Part shown: positions 46,601-58,089 of the stretch, piece after piece
Layout of the letters: the number at the start of each line of letters is the position of its first letter
How positions within the stretch are numbered: the stretch's first letter is position 1
Source of the DNA: Membranipora membranacea
Taxonomy: Eukaryota > Bryozoa > Gymnolaemata > Cheilostomatida > Membraniporidae
NCBI GenBank assembly: GCA_914767715.1
Contig: OU612075.1
Location: 6,202,001-6,262,000, forward strand
Length of the DNA stretch: 60,000 nucleotides
Reading direction: 5' to 3'
The notes under the pieces: generated by a model
Databases searched by the model: none
The model's input: the letters and a program-made list of their open reading frames with translations, nothing else
Told to the model about the DNA's origin: nothing
Program-made: the position numbers and the translations under genes

Positions 46601-49600
46601 ATGAAGATAACACCTTCTGCCACGTTTTTCAAGCTGGAACATCTTTTCATTTTAGCAGGTGGGTCTAATTAAACGTTAGTTTTGGCAATATTGATCAACA
46701 GTGATGATTTAAAGTGAACCTATCATACATAACTACTGCTCAGCCCTATGCAAGTTAGGATTTTGCTTCCTATAATATTAAAACATGTGATATCTTATTG
46801 TAGTAGCTTACTTTCACATTGTGTTTCCATGTAGATTGTTAGCTTGAGCTGACCCGTCACTTCTTGGCTCGCCCTCGATATATGTATATCACCATCGATA
46901 CAAATATCCAAGAAATTTGCTCAGGTTGATATCATCAAAACACAGTGATAGTATTTCTTTTACACCAGATTTTTGTCTGATTATCAGAGACAGTTGGTAA
47001 AAGGTAGTATTAGCCTCAAAAATAATAATCGTGATCATTATAGCGCCATTCCTATAAATATGTCATTTTTCAGTTTTAGTAAGTCAATACCATGCTGAAA
47101 ATTGCTCAACACTCAGATTCTCAAACAAACGAAACTATAAGAAAATGAAAATCAGAGACCATTATGATTTTCTGGTAGTCGATCCAACATCTAAAGAGAT
47201 TGTCACCCAGGACTATTATGATGAAGGTAAGTCAGTGTCCTAAAGTCAAATCGTCTGTTTCTTGATAAAGCGGGAAATTACCAGCCACAGAAGGAAAGTC
47301 TTAATCAATATTTAGTAGGCAGGTAATGCTGTAGTAGACATGTAATATATTTACACTGACAAAGTTCATAGCACTTCTTAGTAAAAAAATATGTAAAATG
47401 TTAGAAATTGTCCCCCTGCTCATCTATGGGGTATTTATGCCTAATTCTGTACAAACCCAATAAGCTTACACCTCCATATACTTCAGTTCTCTAAAGCAGA
47501 TGAAAGTGGTGGTTCATTAGGTGTAACAAGCAACTACACTATGAGGTAACATTGCTCAAATTGTAGGATGGCATACTGGTTGACCGTACTAGGAAATGGT
47601 AAGTAGGAAGGGGGTAGTCTATGGCGATGCACTGGCCTTTATAATCAAAGCATCTTCTGTACCAAAGGTGTAAGACCATCTACAACCTTCAACACAGTAA
47701 AATCCAAGAATATTGGTGATCAAAGCACTTAGGCCTACTGCTTTAAAAAATCAATTGGTTGCTGCCATTGATCAACGTGTATTCTCTTTGATTTCAGCCA
47801 CTTACGATCAGTTTGTGAAGTTCGATTTTTATGAACTGGAAGGAGTTGATGCTAGAAGAGAATTCGTAATAATAGACATTCGTAATTGGAAGGTGGATCA
47901 TGAAATTAATCTATGGGTTACTTACTCTGAAGGACAATTGACAGCAGATCAATTTGGAAACAGACTGATAGCTAAGGTAGTGTGTAAATACGCAAATGAG
48001 TCATCATGTAGCATCTGGTTTTTGAATTTCCTGTTTTATATTAACAAAAGCTTGGTTATTAAACTTTGCATTGCTTTTATATCGGCCTAGGCCGGAAAGG
48101 GTGGGTTGTTGGGCTTTTTGACAGCAAATATTGTGGTGCATATGTACTGCCAAGACCAAGTGCAAGAGGCCATATGTGTGTCGAATGCGTTTATTTAACC
48201 AACATTTATGTCTTTTTCAGCCCAATTTAAAGTATGCAGCCCAAAATGTTTCCATGTGCGACAACAATGTGTTCGAGTTTATTGGTGGAACATGGAGATT
48301 CAAACTTATTAAGCATCATAGTAAGTGCTTCATTAGAATGTGCAGATTTAGTTTTTTAAAGAAGCTGTGTAATTGGTGTTGGGTTGAGTACCTATTTAAT
48401 GATGATTGTTTCTGGGAATCTAATGACTGATAAAGTGTTTGCAACAGAAGCTGGTAAAACGTATCAGTTTTCCTCAAATTGCATACCACAGAATGCCCAG
48501 AACAGCCAATTTGAGGGCTTTTTAAAATGTTTTTTGGCATTCTGTGATGAAAACTGATACACAGGGACATTTTTGTTGACATATCCTATTTGTACTATGC
48601 TTAATCAAAGCGGTTTTGTATGTGAGAATTTTTCAAAAATAATTTGTCTGGCCTTGGTAACAGTCCTTGTGACAGCATGTTTGGCGTTACGAAAAATGAC
48701 ACCAAATGCATCTACCTTTGAGGGTCCGGGCTGATCTGAATAATTTTTTTATACTGCTGAATATTGGGTTGTGTGTCCTTCAAACAGTCCTTTCGTGAAA
48801 AATAGCAAAAAATTTGGTTATAACTTATTCAATCTCAAAACTTCACATTATTATTTAAAAAATCACACACATTATGACTAACGTAAAAAGCCTGTTTGGG
48901 CTCATCATTTATCATTTTCAACTAAAAATTAGGATAAACTATATCTCTAAGAATAAATATAACCTGTTTTGAGATTTCAAGCAATCAAATTAACTCAGAC
49001 ATCCACTTTGCTAAAACAGTCTTTTCGGCCTCATTTCCTTGACAAAATGACGCAACGCCATCCAATCACATTTCTGATGACCTGTTAGTGATCAGCAGCT
49101 CAGCAGCAGCTAGAAAGTTGATATTTGCTGACCCCCGTGTCTCTACCTTAAGTTTTGCATTGTTTTTCACTATGTTTCCATGTGAGTTTCAAGATCGGCC
49201 TAGCTAGATCGAGCTGAGTTGTCACCTCTTGGCTTGATCTCGAAATATGCAGGCATTCCCATGTTAGAGCTGAGAAAAAATATATAAAAAAAACGGCCGC
49301 CTCCGGGATTTGAATCTCGGCCTCCCATGTCAGAGTCTTTGCTGCTAACCACTCGGCCACGCGATATGTGCAAGCTGAACCTTGGCGCTCAGGCTGATTG
49401 CGGAAGCAGTTCCATAGCTCGAACCTATGGCTAAGTAGCCTCAGTTCGAACTCACAACTTCCATGGAAACACAGTGATTAAGATGAGCCAGCTCCCTGCA
49501 CCAAGCACACGGGGCAACACTGAACTTTTGTTGACAATGAAGATGATCATAATATTATCATTATTAATTTTAATTTGTTAACCTGCCAAGTCATTAACTG

Positions 49601-49740
49601 AACATCGTGTTTATACATTTCTTTTGTCAGGAGGCGGAGGGAAAAGTGTAGTCTGTGCTGTTAATAGTAGAAGAACACCAAAAATAAGACTAACTGATAT
49701 CGAATCCTGTTCGCCACAGACTATTTATAGACTTGGTTGA
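46601..49740 (+). CDS. Secreted four-cysteine protein, duplicate of H1 (gene H2)
   Basis: Exons 46601-46658, 47074-47226, 47798-47976, 48221-48320, 49631-49740; 199 residues, same phases as H1. The start is the ancestral-looking ATG giving MKITPSATFFKLEHLFILAV; the residue aligned with the H1 start is Thr (ACG). Differences from H1 include a GGP to DH change in exon 2 and PKIRL for TKIRL in exon 5. All four cysteines, the VVDPTSKE segment and the FEFIGGTWRF motif are kept. This is the most intact copy and the best template for the family. It lies 750 bp upstream of gene I2. Confidence 0.7.
49168..49476 (-). repeat. tRNA-headed inverted-end repeat, cassette 2 copy
   Basis: Counterpart of 38632-38943. 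The tRNA-like unit is at 49363-49294; box B has one change (GAATCTCGG on plus for GAACCTCGG). The T run is shorter. Confidence 0.6.
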
Positions 49741-50490
49741 TCTAAGCTCTCTGACTCTACATTATATGTGATCATTTGATCCAATCAGAACACCACGTTT
49801 TATCAACTTTCTAGCATAGTAACAAATTGTGGTTTCTTAGTCAATGTTCTGTGCAAAAAATAAGAGATTTATAAATATTAAGCTTATTCATGTAATATAA
49901 GAGCAGACCTTCAAATTAGTTCACATTTGGTGTTTCGGCAAAGGCTGAAGGTGTTGTCTCTAGTCTTAATAAAGCTAGATCATCTTGCCGCAAAGGGAAG
50001 GAGTTTTCAATCTTTACCAGGATATGAGGCGCTCTATGCAAAAGGTAAGAACACACATAGCCCTCAATCAGTTTATAAATCAATGCTCGAAATTTTACTT
50101 GCATTTCACACCAGTGGTAACATCAACTAGTAAACCTTGGTATGATATCGCTAACTACAGTTTCTGTCTGCTAGAAGGAACCAACTTGTGTTGTGTTACA
50201 TTTCTTATTGGGATGTTCCTAAAATTAATGGGCAGACAACTTCCTTTGATTAAGCTTCCTTGATGGTGCATTAATTGATATCGAGAGCTTTCATTGGTAA
50301 GCATATCTATAAGCTCACCCTATTCATGCAGTTGAAGGTTACTATAGGGTTTGTTAATAATATAATTGATTTTATTATTATTTCTAAATTAAAAGTGAAT
50401 ATATAATTTGATGATTGTAACTCTCAGTGATTTGCCGCTTCATTATATTTGACTCATGAATAATTGGAATGAATCTCTTTACATGAGTTG

Positions 50491-53400
50491 ATGATCGAAT
50501 CTTCAACATATCAATCGAATAAGTATTATCACTATCATATTTGTGCTTTACAGCTGAAGATTTTGCTTTGCGTAGAAGTTACCCTCATTGCTGCAGCGGT
50601 CAAAGCTGACTTAATAGCTAACAGGTAAGATATTAAAGGATTCAAAGGACATTCGATCTAATCTCTAGTTATCTTGCGATGTTTAATTCTGCACCGGTTT
50701 CAAAAACGCTACCATGGCTTCTCTCCACCCTCACGTCAGACAAATCTTAAAACAGTTCAAACTACCCAAAGTATTAATGACCCACCCAAAGTCAAACATT
50801 TCCTGTAACTTCGGCCATGCTTTTAGTAACTCATCCTTCCAACATCAATTATAGTCCTATGTTGTCAAGGGTATTTGAGACAAGCTAAGGGTTGGAATCA
50901 TCTGATCCCTGCGGAGTACTGTCTTACACCCCTACCTCCCTTACTTTAACGCTACACCCAGGCCAAAGCGTGACATAAATCATAGCCGAGCAGCTTTTAT
51001 TGCTGTATTTATGCAAAAATTTTCAAAGCCTCTATGGGTAAACTTCATGGATAACTTTATAGTTATTTTGTATGGATTGATATCTTTCTCCTTCCCCAGG
51101 GTAAGTCTGAATATGACAGAACAGAACTTCAACACAACTATAAATCTTAGAACAGATCATCCTGAAAGCATCGAATCAAGTTTAGATTCAAATCAAACGG
51201 TTTTCTTTTCAACAGACAATGGTATTTACCATTTGGATAGTTCACAGGGAAGGAAATCTTCAACCAAATTTATACAACTCGATGATGAAGATGATGGTAA
51301 CATCATGAGCTTTCTACAAATCAGCAGTAAAAAGTTTCTTGTTAGATTCAAGAATTCGTTGAAGGTGTATCATCTTACTGACTATGTTATGAACAATAAC
51401 TCAAAACAGGATATATTGGTGTGCAGGAATCGTGGCTGTTGTCCTCAATCTAGTGTACGTTGCATGCAGGACGAAACTGTAGATCTCGGACCCATTGCTG
51501 TAGATCACCGTTCCACATCAGGAGTGGTCTTTTTTATAAAATACTCAACTCTCTATAGGGTGGATCTCTCTGTAGATTCGGCTGCGACAAAATTTAACTA
51601 CAAAAGCACGGGTGACAGTGCCACAGCGATGACATTTAATACCAACTACTCAATGGTGACTATTTTTTCCCATACAGATGCCACAATTACCGCAAATCAT
51701 TTTAACCTAGAGTCACAGAATTCAAGCATCATGCAATTCCACGGATATAATGTACCTGTTGACACAGCCATTTTAATGCCAGAGAGTCTAATTCTCTGCC
51801 ACTCAACTGAAGCTTTGCTGTTAATTGACTTGACCACGGGCCTCTCTAGCTTTGTTTTTGAAAGAACCACCCTCTTACCACCACTCAACACCACCGACAG
51901 TGGCCATGACAAAATCAAAGTGATGAGCCTGGCAGGAAAGAAAAACCAGACATCCCTACTGGCCTTAGACTTGGACTTAAATGTGATTAAGCTGGAGTAC
52001 ACTGGTAAGTTGAATACATCTTAATTTGACTAAATCCAAAAATGACACAAAAACGCGAGAATGGTGACATAAAAATACCTCACATTCCATTCCATTTTTT
52101 AATTATAGCATCCTATATTTTACCTTTGATACCATTTGATGTAGTTTGCAAAGTTGCGTCTAAATTTGTTTTATAGTTGAACGTATCACTGATAATGTCA
52201 GCGCAGTCAGTGGAGTTAAATATGTTCCCGAAATTACGGACGGTTCAGATATTCCAGCTGGCTCCGACAAAAAATCAGCAGAATCTTATGGTAATAATTT
52301 TATGCTTGGATGGTAAAGGTTTAGTTTTTTATTTAATTTAGAGAATATTGTGATGAAATCTGCCATGCTCCTCGCACTATTTAATGTTTGCAAAGTAACA
52401 GTTGTCTTACCTTGTGCAACAAAAACATTACTCTGGTTTTGGGTTTTTGTTGGCTCCATAAGTGCCAACACATTGGCTAGCCTTATTATCCTCTCCTTAC
52501 ATTGTGTTGTTTTTCTCAGATATACACATTACCTTGCTTCCACTTTCTAATAATTTACTTGTTGTTGCAGCTTTAGTTGGCTGCATAGTAGTTTTGGTGA
52601 TGTTAGTAATTGGGATAGCTTTAGCCGGTCTGCTATACAAAATAAGAAAAAGACGAAGCAGACAAACTGCCCCGAAACCATCTCATACGAGAAGACAAAG
52701 AACGCGTACTGTCTCAGACCACGTTTTAGGAGGAGTTTTAGAAGGTGAGTAGACAAAGCTGTTGTGTAGATCATAATAAAGGTGCAAATACCCATGTGCA
52801 TTTTTCCAAGCCATGAGGCAACCAACCCCAACAGCTGTAATCAGCAGCCGCAATGGTTTCAGGTGGAGAAAGTTATGCCCTAACAATATTATTGTATTAT
52901 TTTGGAGCACATGAATGGCCTTTGATGCATATAAACTCTTTTTTAATTTTTACTTTCCCAGGTATTGAACTCAACACACATGACCAGACGGTTGGAGAAC
53001 AAGGGATAGTTCGGCACGATCAAGAAGATGAGGATCAAGAAGATGAGGACCGCTCTAACAATGACAGCCATGTTAAGAAAAAACCCCTTCCACCTCTACT
53101 GATTCAGTATAGACACCCTCTAGTGCACAAGCGAAGGAACAATGCCGATATGTCCGGTGAGCCTTACCATGAAGATGTACTTGAAAATCCAAAGCCAAGG
53201 CCCCAAGTTCCAAGGCCCCCGTATGTACCACCTAGGATATCACCCCTGTCTAGTAGGTCCCTGCCTGAAGATAGTGCATCGAGTTCTGATGAGGTTTATA
53301 ATTCAAACTTTCCTGGTACTCATACTGATGGCATTCACACTGAACAATCACCGTACTGTGATATTCCTAGTGTTTTTCCTGATAATGATGCACACTATTT

Positions 53401-54001
53401 TGATTATGATTACGCTGTTGAACCAAGCAGGCTGTCAAATTTTGCAGCTGAACCATATCAGTATAGACAAACTGCAATGCACACCCTACCTAATGATGCT
53501 GATGTGTCCGATGCGCCGTACTATGTAGAGGTACTTGAGCATGTACATAGACCTACCAATGTTCCAAGGCCCCCATATGTCCCACCTAGGATATCACTCC
53601 TGTCTAGTACACCCCTGCCTGGAGATAGTGCATTGACTTCTGATGAGGTATCTGGTACTCATAGTGATGACCTACACACTGAAGAATCACTGTACTCTGA
53701 CAATCCTTGTGTTTCTCCTGATTATGATGCACAGCATGTTGATTACGCGTACGCTGTTGAACCAAATAGGCTGCCTAACTCTGTGGTTGAACCATATCAG
53801 TACAGACAACATGTAGTGCACACGCGACTGAATTTGCTTAAAACTGTGGTATCTTGTTTGCGGTTTCGATTCATTGTTAGTCTTCTATTTATTCATTTAT
53901 TTGCCATGGGGTTTGTTGCGCCGATTGGACCCCCCACAAATCATACTTTCAGCTTCACAAAATATTTTCATAACAAAATGACTGAATACATACTATTATA
54001 A
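50491..54001 (+). CDS. Large type I receptor with two-repeat tail and replaced C-terminus (gene I2)
   Basis: Exons 50491-50624, 51100-52004, 52177-52290, 52571-52744, 52962-54001; 788 residues, same phases as I1 at a constant offset of 10,533. Ectodomain and membrane helix are almost the same as I1, with scattered changes (DSTLY to YSTLY; KRLAG to SLAG). In the last exon a 590-bp deletion (between bases matching 43295 and 43886 of copy 1, sharing GAC) removes the third tail repeat, the original stop and both AATAAA signals. Translation then runs into former 3' UTR, adding about 57 residues with a hydrophobic stretch (FIVSLLFIHLFAMGFVAPIG). The two remaining repeats keep EPYHEDVL, APYYVEVL and both PYVPPR motifs. 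Confidence 0.75.
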
Positions 54002-54479
54002 ATATTCAAACAAACAACTGAACCTAATTATTATTCAAGAATAGTTTGTCGCGAAGTTTGGATGATCATGTCATAGTACTGGACGTGTTTTTCAATGTGA
54101 ATTTGTAGCCTTACTGTGATAGGATGCTAGCTAGATGAGGCATTGTTTGGTTGCTATCTGCTCATAACTTAAAAGAAGACAACTATTCCACATGGTTAGA
54201 TTGCCAATGTATCGAATGATTAGATGTGAGGGATTGGGTACCAGTGAGTTTAAGTGGTTTCGGGATAGCTGGTAGTAATGAAATGCCTATACCAGCATCC
54301 CGCCACTGTTTGAGCGCTTAAACTGGATATTAGGGAGTTTGTGATAAAAATCTCAACTTATGCTGTCATTGAAGAATTAATACAGAAATAGATGACAATA
54401 AAATCCATTCAATTCTAGCCCTCGGATTTCTATTTGGTGCTGCTAAAGAGAAAACTCTGTCCTGCATGCTGATTGTTTT

Positions 54480-55201
54480 TGTTTGTTTTGTTTGTTTGTT
54501 TTAATGTACACTCTTTATCCAAAGATGCTAACATCGAGATAAAAGTGAATTATGAGATAAAAACCCCCTTGGAGGGAGGAAAAAGAAAAGGCATAGTTAT
54601 AAAAATAATACATGCTAGGCAAATAGACTGGGTTCTTCAGGATAGCCTTGCTGCACTTGGCGGCTCGTGATCGTTTGATCTATACATCGGTCTGACACTT
54701 GCTAACAGATCTCATCGGTCTTAGACTAGGTTTCTGATTGAGTTTGTATCTCAACGAATGATCGGGATTGCTCACGATTTGTGTCACATACGTTGAGCAT
54801 ACATCCCGTAGTGTGTCGCATAGAGTTGTGAGTTTCGCAGCTACAAGTCTGTCAGTATAATGTTCGATGTAATGGAAGATTATACGTAGAGCTAATTTCC
54901 GGATTTTCTCTATTTCGTCTTTGTGATAGTCCGCTAGAAACGGGTACCATGCAGGGCTAGAATAGGTGACAGTTGGCAGTATTTGAGTCTGGTATATCAT
55001 AACAAGAGTATCTGTGTTTACCCCCGACTGTTTTAAGACTAACAAGCCATGGATCTTCCTGTTGGCAGATTTCCGGATCTCGGCTACATGAATATTGAAC
55101 ACTAGATGACTGTCAAGTGTCACACCCAGAAGTCTTGCACCCGTGACATTTGTGACAGACTGGTCTGTATCCATTGAGAATTTGGAGTTCATGTTAGCCA
55201 A
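54480..55201 (-). mobile_element. Non-LTR retrotransposon 3' remnant, copy 2 (longer)
   Basis: The minus-strand frame from 55201 runs 173 codons to 54680 with LGVTLDSHLVFNI, QTQILPTVTYSSPAWY, KLALRIIFHY and a further C-terminal part missing from copy 1. It is followed by a 3' UTR with CCTCCAAGGGGGTTTTTATC and an AAAC-repeat tail near 54480-54505. The LINE family cannot be fixed by eye. Confidence 0.75.
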
Positions 55202-56823
55202 ATTTAGAGGGTCGCACCAACTGCACTCATGCGCTCAGCCTCCTGAGAGGTTGAAAAGATTTAGGCAAAAAAATACACTAAAGTTAATATATAAAGGGCA
55301 AATTTAGAGGGTCGCACCAACCGCACTCATGCGCTCAGCCTTCTGAGAGGTTGAAAATATTTAGGCGAAAAAATACACTGAGGTAAATATATAATAGCCA
55401 AATTTAAAGGGTCGCACCAACCGCACTCATGCGATCAGCCTTCAGAGAGGTTGAAAATATTTAGGCAAAAAAGACACTAAGGTAAATATATAATGGGCAA
55501 ATTTAGAGGTTCGCACCAACCGTACTTGTGCGCTCAGCCTTCTGAGAAGTTAAAATATTAAGGCAAACAAATACGCTAAGGTTAATTAATATATAATAGC
55601 CAACTTAAGAGGGTCACACCAACTGCACTCGTGAGCTCAGCCCTCTCATTTTGGCTATTATATATCAACCTTAGTGTATTATTTTACCTAAATATTTTCA
55701 ACCCCTCAGAAGGCTGAGCGCACAAGTGCGGTTGGTGCAACCCTCTAATTTTGGCTATTGTATATTAACCTTAGTATATTTTTTCGCCTAAATATTTTCA
55801 ACCTCTCAGAAGGCTGAGCGCATGAGCGCGGCGGGTGCGACCCTCTAAATATGGCTATTATATATAAACCTTAGTGTATTTTTTTGCCTAAATATTTTCA
55901 ACTTCTCAGAAGGCTGAGCGCACAAGTGCGGTTGGTGCGACCCCCTAATGTTGGCTATTATATATTAACATTAGTGTATTTTTTCGCCTAAATATTTACA
56001 ACCTCTCAGAAGGCTGAGCGCACGAGTGCGGTTGGTGCGACCCTCTAAATTTGGCCACTATATTTTTACCTATTAGCGTATTTTTTCCCCTAAATATTTT
56101 CAACCTCTCAAAAGGCTGAGCGCATGAGTGCGGCGGGTGCAACCCTCTAAATTTGGCTATTATATTTTTACCTATTAGCGTATTTTTTCGCCTAAATATT
56201 TTCAACCTCTCAAAAGGCTGAGCGCATGAGTGCGGCGGGTGCGACCCTCTAAATTTGGCTATTATATATAAACCTTAGTGTATTTTTTTGCCTAAATATT
56301 TTCAACTTCTCAGAAGGCTGAGCGCACAAGTGCGGTTGGTGCGATCCTCTAATGTTGGCTATTATATATTAACATTAGTGTATATTTTCGCCTAAATATT
56401 TTCAACCTCTCAGAAGGCTGAGCGCATGAGTGCGGCGGGTGCGACCCTCTAAATTTGGCTATTATATTTTTACCTATTAGCTTATTTTTACGCCTAAATA
56501 TTTTCAACCTCTCAAAAGGCTGAGCGCATGAGTGCAGCGGGTGGGACCCTCTAATTTTGCCTATTATATATTTACCTTATTAGTGTAATTTTTCGCCTAA
56601 ATATTTTCAGCTTTACAGGAGGCTGAGCGCGGTAGTGCGGTTGGTTGGTGCGACCCTCTAAATTTAGCAATTATATATTTACCTTATTAGTGTACTTTTT
56701 CGCCTAAATATTTTCAGCTTTACAGGAGGCTTAGCGCAGGAGTGCGGTTGGTGCGACCCTCTAAATTTAGCTATTATATATTAACCTTATTAGTGTACTT
56801 TTTCGCATAAATATTTTCAGCCT
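55202..56823. repeat. Satellite array 2: about 5 direct then about 12 inverted units
   Basis: Same about 100-bp unit as array 1. Units run in the plus orientation to about 55640 (TGAGCTCAGCCCTCTC), then switch, with the rest reading GGCTGAGCGCA...GCGACCCTCTAA. The switch point forms a head-to-head junction. Later units drift (CAGCTTTACAGGAGGC variants). Confidence 0.9.
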
Positions 56824-57039
56824 ATACCTTTTTTAAATTAGCGCAATTAATGCCCTGAATAATTTCAGCTACTCAAAAAACTCACCGATAAGTGGTATCT
56901 GTAAACGATACTTTTGGCGTTACAGTAGCTCTCGCGCTAACAAAAAATTACCCGCTGTGTTCCGTTACGCAAAAGAATGCGATTAAAATCAGATTAGAAG
57001 GACCTTATCCAAAAATGGTAGGTTTTTCCTTCTTGCGGA

Positions 57040-57139
57040 CAAATGATAATTTTTGTTGGTATGTAATTAGTTGCTTGACAACAGAAGTAAAGCTGGAATT
57101 ATTCTCGATCAATTCACAGCTTAGGGAATGCCATGTCAG
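57040..57139 (+). other. Candidate coding exon at the left edge of cassette 3
   Basis: Counterpart of 34985-35085. It lies in an open frame from 56892, containing FLRTNDNFCWYVISCLTTEV and ending ECHV before AG/GTACGC. Low certainty. Confidence 0.3.
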
Positions 57140-57599
57140 GTACGCCAATCACATTCAGCAAAGCCTTCGGTAATCATAAAAAGTGTTCACTTAATGCAGC
57201 AAAAATAACCTCAACCCATAACCCAATTGCGTAGCAGGATATCATTATGTCAGCGGAGGGTGCAGTCTACATAATCTCAAGTGGAACAACAGGCTAGGAT
57301 TAATTTGGAAAGATATAATATTGTGTGCTCTCTTTTGTTTCCATTTTTTTATCCAATAGGATGACAATAAGAAAGTCCCGTCTGCCCGTCGGTTTACACA
57401 TCCTGGCAAAAAGTGTAGAAGTAATATGAGGAAAAAAGTTGCATGCGTCAATGACAATCGAGGAGCATTGTTGCTACCTAGGCCAAGGGTTTAATTTGTG
57501 ATTACCTCTTACCACAATCCCTAAACAAAGGCCTGACATGAAAAATCATTCTGAAGTTGATAATAGTGTATCTGATTTTTTTCAACAATCCCGCCCAGC

Positions 57600-58025
57600 A
57601 TGGCTCTTTTGATTTTAACAAAAAACTATCCTTCAATAACCAAATATCATTACCAACTGGCAATAAAGTTTCATATATCCAGAATGTACTTAATATTGGA
57701 GCAGCGTCCAGCCTTACACTTTGGCTTCATCAGTAAAGAAATAAAACTGTTTCTGCAGCAACACCAACCTTCGATGCCTTTATCCTACTTGGGTAATCTC
57801 ATCTTTATTCACAAACATCACAAAAGTTACAGAACAACAGGTTATAAATTACACATTATACTTTGTTACGATATTCTTCAACTATACTTTGGTTTTCATA
57901 TTACCCGTTACGTTACGGTCAAACAAAGCATACTCAAACTAAAATCTCTGCATCCAAAGCCAAATTTACAAACAACAAAGCTTACTGGCAGAAATTCATT
58001 ACATTTTAATTACCCTTTATACTAA
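57600..58025 (+). pseudogene. Unrecognised conserved reading frame, copy 3
   Basis: Here the two segments are joined in one frame (LFLQQHQPSMPLSYLGNLIF), but a 5-bp insertion (GTTAC, near 57910) shifts the end. Each copy has a different break, so an intact version probably existed before the duplications. Confidence 0.4.
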
Positions 58026-58089
58026 AATATTTGTCTTAAAATTGTGAGCTAACTATCGCATTGAAAATCACATTCAAGAAAGGAACGGG

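Noticed and set aside
55996-56205. 69-codon minus-strand frame in satellite array 2
   Set aside because: Encodes a repeat of the satellite unit itself; not a gene.
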